Source of the DNA: Pseudomonadota bacterium
GTDB lineage: Bacteria > Pseudomonadota > Alphaproteobacteria > Acetobacterales > Acetobacteraceae
Assembly (NCBI GenBank): GCA_021826485.1
Contig: JAKAZX010000116.1
Coordinates: 1-10,031 of the forward strand
DNA length: 10,031 nucleotides
Direction of reading: 5' to 3'
Below, one piece after another: positions 1-5,715 of this stretch. Numbering within the stretch: the first letter of the stretch is position 1; each line of letters starts with the position of its first letter. The notes below the pieces were generated by a model. That model saw nothing but the letters and a program-made list of their open reading frames with translations. It was not told the origin of the DNA and did no database searches. Made by a program: the position numbers and the translations under genes.

Positions 1-1
1 G

Positions 2-286
2 CGCGTGCAGGCGTTCCGCTTCCTGACGCTGCCGCTGCTGCGCAGCTTCATCAACATCGCCCTCGTGCTCAACGTGATCTACGTCTTCAACTCGTTTCCG
101 ATCATCTGGGTGATGACCAAGGGCGGGCCGGACAACGCGACCCACATCCTGGTGACGTATCTCTATGAGCAGGCATTCTACCTCGGCCGCCCGGGTCCGG
201 CGGCGGCGGTGTCGCTGGTGATGCTGGCGATCGTGTTCGGCTTCACCATGCTCTATGTGCGCATGCAGAAGGAACAGTCGGCGTGA
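2..286 (+). CDS. Sugar ABC transporter permease, MalF/UgpA type (5'-truncated)
   Basis: This is the C-terminal part of an inner-membrane permease of a carbohydrate ABC importer; the reading frame is open at the left edge, so the true start lies outside the window. The first visible residues (VQAFRFLTLPLLR) match the second half of the EAA loop, which in this family contacts the ATPase subunit and ends in a T/LPLL motif. Two hydrophobic segments follow, with the family-typical MTKGGPDNATHILVTYLYEQAF stretch split between residues 37 and 58 of the visible part, then a final membrane helix and a short charged tail. The stop codon overlaps the start of the next permease (GTGA), which indicates translational coupling and a heterodimeric permease pair. 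The substrate cannot be read from this fragment; the downstream sugar dehydrogenase hints at an aldose. Family assignment is firm. Confidence 0.9.
   Translation, partial: RVQAFRFLTLPLLRSFINIALVLNVIYVFNSFPIIWVMTKGGPDNATHILVTYLYEQAFYLGRPGPAAAVSLVMLAIVFGFTMLYVRMQKEQSA
269..274 (+). promoter_or_regulatory. Ribosome binding site for the second permease
   Basis: AAGGAA lies 8 nt before the GTG at 283, inside the end of the preceding permease gene. It supports the GTG start that overlaps the upstream TGA by 4 bp, over the internal ATG at 301. Confidence 0.6.
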
Positions 287-1137
287 GCCCGGCCGTGCGC
301 ATGCTGCGCCGGTCGGCGCTGTGCTGGCTGGCGCTGTCGCCGCTGGTCGTGCTGGTGCTGTTCCCGTTCGCGGTGATGCTGTCCACCGGCCTCAAGCCGA
401 TCGACGAGGTGCTGGCCTGGCCGCCGCGCTGGCTGCCGACGCGCATCGGCTGGCGCAATTTCGCCGATATGTGGCAGGCGGCGGATTTCGGCACCGCCCT
501 GCTGAACAGCCTGGGCATCAGCCTGCTGGCGACCGCGCTCGCCATCGCCGTCGCGGTGCCGGCGGCCTATGCGATGGCGCGGCTCGAACTGCGCGGCCGC
601 GGCCTGTACCGGCAGTTCCTGCTGGTGACGCAGATGCTGTCGCCGATCCTGCTGGTGCTCGGCCTGTTCCGCATGGCGGCCGCGATTCCATTCGGTGACG
701 GCACGCTGGTGGACACGCGCACCGGCGTCGTCATCATCTACGGCGCCTTCAACATCGCCTTCGCGGTTTGGATGCTGTCATCCTATTTCGCCACCATTCC
801 CCGCGACCTGGAGGAGGCGGCATGGCTCGACGGATGCACCCGCGCCGGCGCCGTCGCCCGCATCTTCCTGCCGCTCGCGGTGCCGGCCATCTCGGTCACC
901 GCCATCGTCACCTTCGTCGCGGCGTGGAACGAGTTCACGGTCGCGCTGACGATGCTGCGCGATCCGTCCAAGCTCACGCTGACGCTGCGGGTGGTGAACC
1001 TGGTGGCCGGCCGCTATTCGGTGCAATGGAACCAGGTCATGCTGGCGACGCTGCTGGCGACGCTGCCGGTTGCGGTGGTGTTCGCCATCCTGCAACGCTA
1101 TCTGGTGCAGGGGCTGACGCTGGGCGCGGTGAAATAG
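283..1137 (+). CDS. Sugar ABC transporter permease, MalG/UgpE type
   Basis: This is the second inner-membrane permease of a carbohydrate ABC importer, 284 residues, the usual size for the MalG side. About six hydrophobic segments are visible, starting near residues 12-34 and 72-97. The diagnostic EAA loop is at residues 178-200 (EEAAWLDGC, then IFLPLAVPAI), which docks on the ATP-binding subunit. The AAWNEFTVALTML stretch at 213-225 and the C-terminal GAVK ending are also typical of this family. The GTG start at 283 overlaps the stop of the upstream permease by 4 bp and has a Shine-Dalgarno-like AAGGAA. The oxidoreductase gene follows after 52 bp on the same strand, so the three are probably co-transcribed. 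The binding protein and ATPase are not in the window. The substrate is inferred only from context (arabinose, galactose or a related aldose). Confidence 0.93.
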   Translation: MSPAVRMLRRSALCWLALSPLVVLVLFPFAVMLSTGLKPIDEVLAWPPRWLPTRIGWRNFADMWQAADFGTALLNSLGISLLATALAIAVAVPAAYAMARLELRGRGLYRQFLLVTQMLSPILLVLGLFRMAAAIPFGDGTLVDTRTGVVIIYGAFNIAFAVWMLSSYFATIPRDLEEAAWLDGCTRAGAVARIFLPLAVPAISVTAIVTFVAAWNEFTVALTMLRDPSKLTLTLRVVNLVAGRYSVQWNQVMLATLLATLPVAVVFAILQRYLVQGLTLGAVK

Positions 1138-1180
1138 CGCCGGCAGCGGCCCGCTCGTCACCGCGGCAACACCATCGCTT

Positions 1181-1187
1181 GGGGGGA
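1181..1187 (+). promoter_or_regulatory. Ribosome binding site for the sugar dehydrogenase
   Basis: A run GGGGGGA ends 2 nt before the ATG at 1190. It is purine-only and fixes the start choice, although it sits closer to the ATG than usual, so pairing probably uses its first half. The 52-bp gap between the permease and this gene has no obvious terminator. Confidence 0.5.
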
Positions 1188-1189
1188 AC

Positions 1190-2116
1190 ATGGCACGGCA
1201 TCGCATCGGCGTCATCGGGCTGGGCAAGATCGCGCAGGACCAGCATCTTCCGGTCATTGCCGCGAGCGATGCGTTCGAACTCGCCGCCGTGTCCAGTCAG
1301 CGCGGCCTGACCGCGCCGGGCGCGATGACGTTCCGCGATCACGCCGTGCTGCTGCGGCAAACGCCCGATCTGGCGGCGGTGGCGATCTGCACCCCGCCGC
1401 AGGTGCGGCACGCCATCGCCCGCGACGCGCTGGCCGCGGGCAAGCACGTGATGCTGGAAAAGCCACCGACCGCGACGCTCGCCGAACTCTCGGACCTGAC
1501 GGCGGAGGCGGCGCGGCGCAACCTGGTGCTGATGACGACGTGGCATTCGCAGTACAACGCCGCCGTGGACGCGGCGCAGGCGATCCTGGCCGGGGAGACG
1601 GTGACGTGCCTGTTCATCGACTGGAAGGAGGATGTCCGCAAATGGCATCCCGGCCAGGCCTGGATCTGGCGCGCCGGCGGGTTCGGCGTGTTCGACCCCG
1701 GCATCAACGCGCTGTCGATCGCGACGAAAATCCTGCCGCGCCCGCTGTTCGTTGCCAGCGCCGAACTGCTCACCCCGGCCAATGCCGAGGCGCCGATCGC
1801 CGCCACCCTGGCCTTCGCCGGACCGGGCGATCTGCGTGCCGAATTCGATTGGCGGCAGACCGGCGGCGAAGTGTGGGAGATCACCGTCACCACCGCCTCC
1901 GGACGCACGCTGAAACTGTCCGCCGGCGGGTCGCGGCTGAGCGTGGACGGCACCCCGCACACCGCCGCCCCGTCGCAGGAATATACCGGCATTTACCGCC
2001 ATTTCGCCGAACTGCTGCGGACCGGGCGGAGCCACGTGGACGCGCGGCCGTTCGAACTGGTGGCCGACGCTTTCCTGCTAGGCAGCCGCGTGCCCACGGC
2101 ACCGTTTCACGACTGA
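1190..2116 (+). CDS. Gfo/Idh/MocA oxidoreductase, probable L-arabinose/D-galactose 1-dehydrogenase
   Basis: This is a cytoplasmic NAD(P)-dependent dehydrogenase of 308 residues. Enzymes of this type oxidise the C1 hydroxyl of an aldose to the aldonolactone, the first step of non-phosphorylative arabinose or galactose breakdown. The Rossmann fold opens with GLGKIA at residues 10-15. LEKPP (89-93) holds the family lysine K91. The substrate domain carries WKEDVRKWHPGQ (145-156) and FDPGINALS (168-176), including D169 and N173. From memory, the order and spacing of these motifs match the Azospirillum brasilense L-arabinose 1-dehydrogenase closely, including K91, D169 and N173; I could not align them. 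It lies directly after two sugar permeases, which fits import followed by oxidation of the same sugar. The exact substrate (arabinose, galactose, fucose, xylose) and the NAD/NADP preference are not decided by the sequence. Its stop is 6 bp from that of the convergent lipoprotein gene. Confidence 0.87.
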   Translation: MARHRIGVIGLGKIAQDQHLPVIAASDAFELAAVSSQRGLTAPGAMTFRDHAVLLRQTPDLAAVAICTPPQVRHAIARDALAAGKHVMLEKPPTATLAELSDLTAEAARRNLVLMTTWHSQYNAAVDAAQAILAGETVTCLFIDWKEDVRKWHPGQAWIWRAGGFGVFDPGINALSIATKILPRPLFVASAELLTPANAEAPIAATLAFAGPGDLRAEFDWRQTGGEVWEITVTTASGRTLKLSAGGSRLSVDGTPHTAAPSQEYTGIYRHFAELLRTGRSHVDARPFELVADAFLLGSRVPTAPFHD

Positions 2117-2122
2117 CGGCGC

Positions 2123-2491
2123 TCAGCGTCGCCAGCCGCCCATGCCGCCACCGTGGAAGCCACCGAAGCCGCCACCGCCATAGCGGCCGTAACCGCCATA
2201 GCCGCCATAGGCCCCGTAGCGGCCAAAGCCGCCGTATCCGCCATAGCCACCCCAGAACCCGCCGCCCCAGAACGGCCAGCCCCAGCCCCCCCAGCCCCAG
2301 TCGGAAAACCCGTAATACGGATAGGCCGCGTAGGCCGGATAGCCGCCATAGGCAGGATAATACGGGTAGGCGCCGTAGCCGTAGCCCAGATAGGGGCTCG
2401 GCGCATAGCCGACGCAGCCGGCGAGGAGCAGGCTTGCCGCCAGTGCCATCGCGGTGCCCCGCCGGGACCGCCGCGGACGCGAGGAGGACAT
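2123..2491 (-). CDS. Small Gly/Tyr/Trp-rich lipoprotein, function unknown
   Basis: This is a 122-residue predicted lipoprotein. The N-terminus is strongly basic (RPRRSRR, residues 5-11), followed by a hydrophobic stretch and a lipobox LLAGC with the lipidated cysteine at position 26. Almost everything after that is low-complexity: AYPYYPAY/GYPAY units at 41-60, a Trp-rich patch with GWGGWGWPFWGG (66-77), then GGYGGYGGFGRYG-type repeats to a GMGGWRR end. No catalytic motif is visible. A start at 2491 is chosen over the in-frame ATG at 2533 because GGAGGGAG precedes it and because it gives a compact signal peptide. Gly/Tyr-rich secreted proteins include structural envelope proteins and the sulfur globule proteins of purple sulfur bacteria; any such link here is speculation from composition. 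It lies downstream of the response regulator on the same strand (78-bp gap) and converges on the dehydrogenase gene. Confidence 0.75.
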   Translation of the reverse strand: MSSSRPRRSRRGTAMALAASLLLAGCVGYAPSPYLGYGYGAYPYYPAYGGYPAYAAYPYYGFSDWGWGGWGWPFWGGGFWGGYGGYGGFGRYGAYGGYGGYGRYGGGGFGGFHGGGMGGWRR

Positions 2492-2494
2492 GAT

Positions 2495-2502
2495 CTCCCT
2501 CC
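2495..2502 (-). promoter_or_regulatory. Strong ribosome binding site for the Gly/Tyr-rich lipoprotein
   Basis: Read on the minus strand, GGAGGGAG lies 3 nt before the ATG at 2491, with its GGAGG core 6 nt before it. It is the best Shine-Dalgarno match near a start in this window and decides the start in favour of 2491 rather than 2533. Confidence 0.7.
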
Positions 2503-2529
2503 GACCCTTCGTCATGCCGCTACAGATAG

Positions 2530-2542
2530 GCACGAATCGTGC
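2530..2542. promoter_or_regulatory. Perfect 13-bp palindrome upstream of the lipoprotein gene, possible operator
   Basis: GCACGA-A-TCGTGC is a perfect 6-bp inverted repeat around a single central base. It starts 38 bp upstream of the lipoprotein start, between that gene and the end of the response regulator. The position suits a repressor or activator site acting on the lipoprotein gene. No matching second copy was seen in the window and the regulator is unknown, so the functional reading is inference. Confidence 0.3.
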
Positions 2543-2569
2543 GGTGACGAAGCCCCGGTGCCGGTACCT

Positions 2570-2929
2570 TCAGATGCCCGTCATGCGCCGGACGGCGGCG
2601 CAGATTTCCGACGGCAGGTAGGGCTTGGCGACAAACAGGTCCTGCGGGGTCGGGGGTTCCATCCGGTCCGGCCGCCCGGTCATGAAGATCACGGGCAGCC
2701 CGGGCCGCGTCTGCCGTGCCCGCGCCGCCAGCGCCCGGCCGTCCATGCCGCCGGGAAGCTGGATGTCCGTCATCATAAGGATGATGTCCGAATGCGCTGC
2801 CAGCGCCACCAGGGCCTGGTCGGCGGCCTCCGCCTCGATCGCGGTGAACCCTTCGTCCCCCAGCGCCTCCGCCAGGGTCAGGCGGATCAGGAATTCGTCC
2901 TCAACGATCAGGACTTTGTGGCCCGGCAT
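2570..2929 (-). CDS. Stand-alone response-regulator receiver (CheY-like) protein
   Basis: This is a cytoplasmic single-domain receiver of 119 residues that would accept a phosphoryl group from a histidine kinase. All hallmark residues are visible: the acidic pair E10/D11 in LIVEDE, the phospho-acceptor D55 in MTDIQLPGG, the switch threonine T84 in FMTGR, and K102 in VAKPY. There is no DNA-binding or enzymatic output domain, so signalling must go through a protein partner or a phosphorelay. No histidine kinase or phosphotransfer protein is in the window, so the partner is unknown. The ATG at 2929 is the natural start because the first beta strand follows at once, although no good Shine-Dalgarno precedes it. 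It is divergent from the small membrane protein (65 bp between starts) and could be co-transcribed with the Gly/Tyr-rich lipoprotein downstream. Confidence 0.9.
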   Translation of the reverse strand: MPGHKVLIVEDEFLIRLTLAEALGDEGFTAIEAEAADQALVALAAHSDIILMMTDIQLPGGMDGRALAARARQTRPGLPVIFMTGRPDRMEPPTPQDLFVAKPYLPSEICAAVRRMTGI

Positions 2930-2994
2930 GACGGGTTTTTAAGGGGGGCACGCGGCCGCGGCAACCACGTTTCGCGGGTCACGTTGCCGCCCCG

Positions 2995-3519
2995 GTGACC
3001 CGCGCGAGGAATTTCTGGCGCCGCGTCTGGCGGGACGTCGTCCTGCTGCCGCTGGCGCTGCTGGTCGTGCTGCTGGAGGACGTGCTCTGGCGCGGCGCCC
3101 GCGCCGTCCTGGCCGGGATCGCCGACCTGCCGGCGGCGCGGGGCGTGCAGGCCTGGCTCGGCCGATTGTCCGGCGCGGCGGCACTGCCGCTGTTTCTGGT
3201 GCCTGAGGCCGCAGGACGGGTCGGCGAGCTGTGGGCGGCCTGGCTGCTCTATCGCGGCCACGCGGCCTCGGCCGCGACGGTCTATGCGGCGGTGCGTCTG
3301 GTCGCGGCCCTGCTGGCCGTGTTCATCTGGCAGGCCTGCGAGCCGGCGCTGATGCGGCTGGCGTGGTTCGCCTGGATCGTGGTCCGCATCCGCGCCACGC
3401 GGGACTGGGCTCTGGCGCGAACCGCGCCGGTGCGGCACCGCATGATGGCGCTGCTGCGCGGGCGAGGCGCCCTGCGGCGCAGCATCGCCGCGCTGCGCCG
3501 CCGCCTGCTGCGCCCGTAG
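2995..3519 (+). CDS. Conserved small membrane protein of unknown function
   Basis: This 174-residue protein has hydrophobic segments near residues 14-30, 58-72 and 92-113 and a very basic C-terminal tail (about 131-174). The arrangement (a WRD motif before the first helix, LPLFLVPE at 64-71, a YRGHA turn at 86-90, EPALMRLAWFAW at 116-127) resembles a family of uncharacterised membrane proteins I recall from alphaproteobacteria, where the last motif usually reads close to 'tRPALMrlpWFAW'. No enzymatic motif is recognised. The GTG at 2995 is the only plausible start: the frame is open back to 2932, but no ATG or GTG lies between, and no Shine-Dalgarno is seen. It is divergent from the receiver protein and converges on the beta-barrel gene, with 7 bp between the stops. 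Coding status is fairly sure from composition and the family resemblance; function is unknown. Confidence 0.75.
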   Translation: MTRARNFWRRVWRDVVLLPLALLVVLLEDVLWRGARAVLAGIADLPAARGVQAWLGRLSGAAALPLFLVPEAAGRVGELWAAWLLYRGHAASAATVYAAVRLVAALLAVFIWQACEPALMRLAWFAWIVVRIRATRDWALARTAPVRHRMMALLRGRGALRRSIAALRRRLLRP

Positions 3520-3530
3520 CCCGCCGCTAC
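3516..3530. terminator. Small hairpin between convergent genes, possible bidirectional terminator
   Basis: GTAGC (3516-3520), loop CCGCC, GCTAC (3526-3530). Both arms contain a stop codon: the TAG of the small membrane protein in the left arm and the TAG of the beta-barrel gene, read on the minus strand, in the right arm. The stem is only 5 bp and has no T-run on either side, so terminator activity is a guess from position. Confidence 0.25.
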
Positions 3531-4909
3531 ATCGCCAGCTTCAGTTGCAGCATGGCGATGTTCTGCAGGTAGTCCGGGCCGAATCCGTTCATGCCGTTGT
3601 GATCGACCCAGTCGTAGGTCAGCGCGACATGGACATTGCGGTTCATCAGATAAGTCACCCCGGCGCCGGCGCCGAAGAACGTCTCGTTGCCACCGGCCGT
3701 CTGCAGATAGTCGGCATGCTGGATGGAGCCGTAGCCGGTCAGCAGGATGTTGCGGAACAGCTCGTGGTCCACCTGCAACCGGCCGGAGGTGTAGATGAAT
3801 CCTGCGACGTTCTCGTCCACCGCATCGTCGATCGTGCGCAGCCCCCTCAGCGTCACGGTGGTCAGCCCGGTCGGCTGCCAGATCACGTTGCCCTCGAACA
3901 CCGGCGACGAATGGGAGTGGAAGTTGTCGTACTGGCGGACTTCGTATCCGCCCAATATCCGGTACCGCCAGACGCCGTTGGCCGTGTAGTCGAGCCCGGC
4001 GAGCATGTCGATCGCGTTGCCGGAGCGGTTGGGGCCGAACAGTGCGGCGTTCGATGCCCCGTACTGGACGTTCGCCTCGCGGACGAGAAGGATGAAGTCG
4101 CGCAGCGGCGCGTATTCGTAGCGGGCGGTGACGCTGCCCGTATATGTATTGTGGTTCAGGAAATCGAGATTGCTCGGCGAACCGAGCACGAGTCCGTTCA
4201 CCGGCGGGGGCGGCGTGAAGCCGTTGATCCCGAAGTAGTTCGTCGTGCCGAACGTCATGTTGGTGAAGTCAAAGGCGGGCGTGATGTTGATCCGGCCGAA
4301 ATCCGCCGAATAGCTGGCCCGCATGTCGTTGACCTGGTACGGTATCGGCGCGCTATACAGCACGCCGGGCCGGTTGAAGGACACCACGTCGATGCCGTAC
4401 GGCTCGATGAACCCGGTGAGGTGGGTGGCCGCGAGCGTGATCACGTCGCGCCCGATCTCATAGGTGCCGCCGAGTCCCGCGCTCCAGGCGGTCTGCGCCT
4501 GATTGGGCACGCCGGGCACCTGGAGGTTGGTCACGTTGAACGCGCCGCCGAAGCTGTTGCGCGCCCAGTCGGAGCCGAATTTCAGGTTGGCGCTGGTCTG
4601 CTCGATCAGGCTGCCCTGCGCCGGCACCTGGCCAATGATGTTGCTGTTGTAGCCGACGCTTTCATCTACTTCAGGCCGCACGACGAAGTCGCCGACGCGG
4701 ATACCGAGCGGGTCGTATTCAGGCCGCGCGCGCGACAGCACCGTGGTGCCGAGCTCGTTGCCATAGCCGGCCACCCCCTGTCCGAAATACTCGTCCAACG
4801 TGTAGCGATCCGGCATCTGCGCATGCGCCACGAGCGGCGACAGTACCATCGCGGCGCCGGCCACGACCATGTTGCGAATCCGGCACATCCGCAAACGACG
4901 AGATTTCAT
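3527..4909 (-). CDS. Outer-membrane beta-barrel protein of a polysaccharide export locus
   Basis: This 460-residue protein has a Sec signal peptide: a basic start (MKSRRLRMCRIR), a hydrophobic core and a cleavage site after AHA at residue 30. The mature part has alternating polar/apolar, aromatic-rich strands and Asn/Gly-rich turns typical of outer-membrane barrels, such as GVWRYRILGGYEVRQYDN and VTYLMNRNVHVALTYDW. It resembles the putative 'beta-barrel porin 2' type found beside exopolysaccharide export genes. It ends in LQLKLAM rather than the common terminal Phe. It lies downstream of a short Wza-like lipoprotein on the same strand, which suggests it forms the outer-membrane pore for the polymer. 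The ATG at 4909 is preferred because it begins a normal signal peptide; a GTG at 4969 would add 20 residues and has no ribosome site. Barrel class is fairly sure; the export role comes from context. Confidence 0.82.
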   Translation of the reverse strand: MKSRRLRMCRIRNMVVAGAAMVLSPLVAHAQMPDRYTLDEYFGQGVAGYGNELGTTVLSRARPEYDPLGIRVGDFVVRPEVDESVGYNSNIIGQVPAQGSLIEQTSANLKFGSDWARNSFGGAFNVTNLQVPGVPNQAQTAWSAGLGGTYEIGRDVITLAATHLTGFIEPYGIDVVSFNRPGVLYSAPIPYQVNDMRASYSADFGRINITPAFDFTNMTFGTTNYFGINGFTPPPPVNGLVLGSPSNLDFLNHNTYTGSVTARYEYAPLRDFILLVREANVQYGASNAALFGPNRSGNAIDMLAGLDYTANGVWRYRILGGYEVRQYDNFHSHSSPVFEGNVIWQPTGLTTVTLRGLRTIDDAVDENVAGFIYTSGRLQVDHELFRNILLTGYGSIQHADYLQTAGGNETFFGAGAGVTYLMNRNVHVALTYDWVDHNGMNGFGPDYLQNIAMLQLKLAM

Positions 4910-4981
4910 CTGCAACTTCGGAATCTCCCTGAGGCTTCGGATGCGGCGCAGCGCTGTGACAAGATTCACAGAGGATTTAGC

Positions 4982-4987
4982 ATTATG
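4982..4987 (-). promoter_or_regulatory. Possible -10 element for the beta-barrel gene
   Basis: Read on the minus strand, CATAAT (5 of 6 matches to TATAAT) lies in a locally AT-rich patch about 75 bp before the barrel start and after the intergenic hairpin. The hexamer 17 bp upstream (CTGGCG) is a poor -35. It would let the barrel gene be transcribed separately from the upstream export gene. Tentative. Confidence 0.25.
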
Positions 4988-5038
4988 TCATTTGCCGCGG
5001 CACCGCCAGCCGCCGCACGCTCGCGTTCTCGTGAGGTA

Positions 5039-5067
5039 GGCAGGGCAACCTCAAGTGTTGCCCTGCC
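5039..5067 (-). terminator. Strong intergenic hairpin after the Wza-like gene
   Basis: A perfect 11-bp stem, GGCAGGGCAAC (5039-5049) and GTTGCCCTGCC (5057-5067), encloses a 7-nt loop. It begins 10 bp past the stop of the Wza-like gene in the direction of its transcription and lies within the 168-bp gap before the barrel gene. No T-run follows on the minus strand (the next bases read TACCTCAC), so it is not a textbook intrinsic terminator. It may be a partial terminator or an mRNA-stabilising/processing hairpin that sets the ratio of the two export proteins. Confidence 0.55.
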
Positions 5068-5077
5068 GCATCGATGC

Positions 5078-5650
5078 TCAGAACGACCGCTCGTAGACCG
5101 TGATGACGTCGCCCGGGCGCACCGGCGTATCCCGATTGGCGCGACCCTCCACCGACTTGCCGTTGACGTTGCGGACGATGCCAACCTCGCTCTCGACCGC
5201 GCGATAGGTGAAGCCACCGGCGATCGCGACCGCCGTCACCACTGTCATGCCGGGCTGGTAGGGGAATTGTCCCGGATGCGCGACTTCCCCCAGCACGAAC
5301 ACCGGGCGATAGGCGATCACTTCGACCGACACGCTCGGGTCCTTATAGAGGTTGCGGCTGGTGAGCTGCTGGGTCACCTCGGACTGCAACTGGTCGGTGG
5401 TCAGCCCGGCCGCCTTCACCGGGCCGAGCAGCGGCAGGGACACGGTGCCGTCGTCCTTGACGCGGAACTCGCCCGTCAACTGCTCGTCGCCGAAGGTGAT
5501 GATGCGAACCTGGTCACCCGGCCCCAGCCGGTAATCCGCGTTGCTGGTCGAGGGGATCGGCGGCAGATTGCCTGGACCGCTGCACGCGGCAACGCCCAGC
5601 AGCCCCGCCAGTAAAGAAATTGCGAGCATGCGACGCATGAAAAAGCGCAC
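5078..5650 (-). CDS. Short polysaccharide export lipoprotein (Wza/GumB-type OPX)
   Basis: This 190-residue export protein has a lipoprotein signal: MRFFMRRM, a hydrophobic core, then GVAAC with the lipidated cysteine at residue 23. The Poly_export domain begins with YRLGPGDQVRI (40-50) and continues through DGTVSLPLLG (67-76). One SLBB domain follows (about 114-180; VFVLGEVAHPGQFPYQPG at 117-134, then AIAGGFTYR). The chain stops at VRPGDVITVYERSF. It is roughly half the length of E. coli Wza and lacks the extra domains and the C-terminal amphipathic helix that forms Wza's outer-membrane pore. It therefore probably works as a periplasmic conduit that needs a separate barrel, and one is encoded downstream on the same strand. 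The GTG at 5650 is chosen because GAGGAG lies 10 nt upstream; the ATG at 5638 would put that site 22 nt away. Confidence 0.92.
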   Translation of the reverse strand: MRFFMRRMLAISLLAGLLGVAACSGPGNLPPIPSTSNADYRLGPGDQVRIITFGDEQLTGEFRVKDDGTVSLPLLGPVKAAGLTTDQLQSEVTQQLTSRNLYKDPSVSVEVIAYRPVFVLGEVAHPGQFPYQPGMTVVTAVAIAGGFTYRAVESEVGIVRNVNGKSVEGRANRDTPVRPGDVITVYERSF

Positions 5651-5660
5651 GGATGATTTA

Positions 5661-5666
5661 CTCCTC
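5661..5666 (-). promoter_or_regulatory. Ribosome binding site for the Wza-like gene
   Basis: Read on the minus strand, GAGGAG lies 10 nt before the GTG at 5650. It favours that GTG over the in-frame ATGs at 5677, 5674 and 5638. Confidence 0.55.
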
Positions 5667-5688
5667 AATCGCATCATGACCGGCTTTG

Positions 5689-5694
5689 ATTATA
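5689..5694 (-). promoter_or_regulatory. -10 box (TATAAT) of the Wza-like gene promoter
   Basis: A perfect TATAAT on the minus strand sits in the 65-bp divergent gap between the export lipoprotein and the 476-residue membrane protein. Transcription would begin near 5682, giving a leader of about 30 nt that carries the GAGGAG site. The -35 region (about 5712-5717) is a poor match, which may mean an activator is needed. A perfect hexamer is notable in DNA this GC-rich. Confidence 0.45.
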
Positions 5695-5715
5695 CCGCAA
5701 CGTCATCAGCCTCTC

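Noticed and set aside
1037..2035. 332-codon minus-strand frame opposite the dehydrogenase
   Set aside because: Shadow of a gene with clear Rossmann and EKP motifs; its own translation is Arg/Gly-rich without motifs.
2153..2450. Short tandem-like DNA repeats (GCCGCCATA units) as a possible microsatellite or repeat array
   Set aside because: They are explained by Gly/Tyr codon repeats in the minus-strand lipoprotein gene and are irregular at the DNA level.
3545..5614. Very long open frame (689 codons) on the plus strand opposite the barrel and export genes
   Set aside because: It spans two well-supported minus-strand genes and their gap, is full of His/Arg/Asp/Val low-quality sequence with no domain, and is the usual antisense artefact of high-GC coding DNA.
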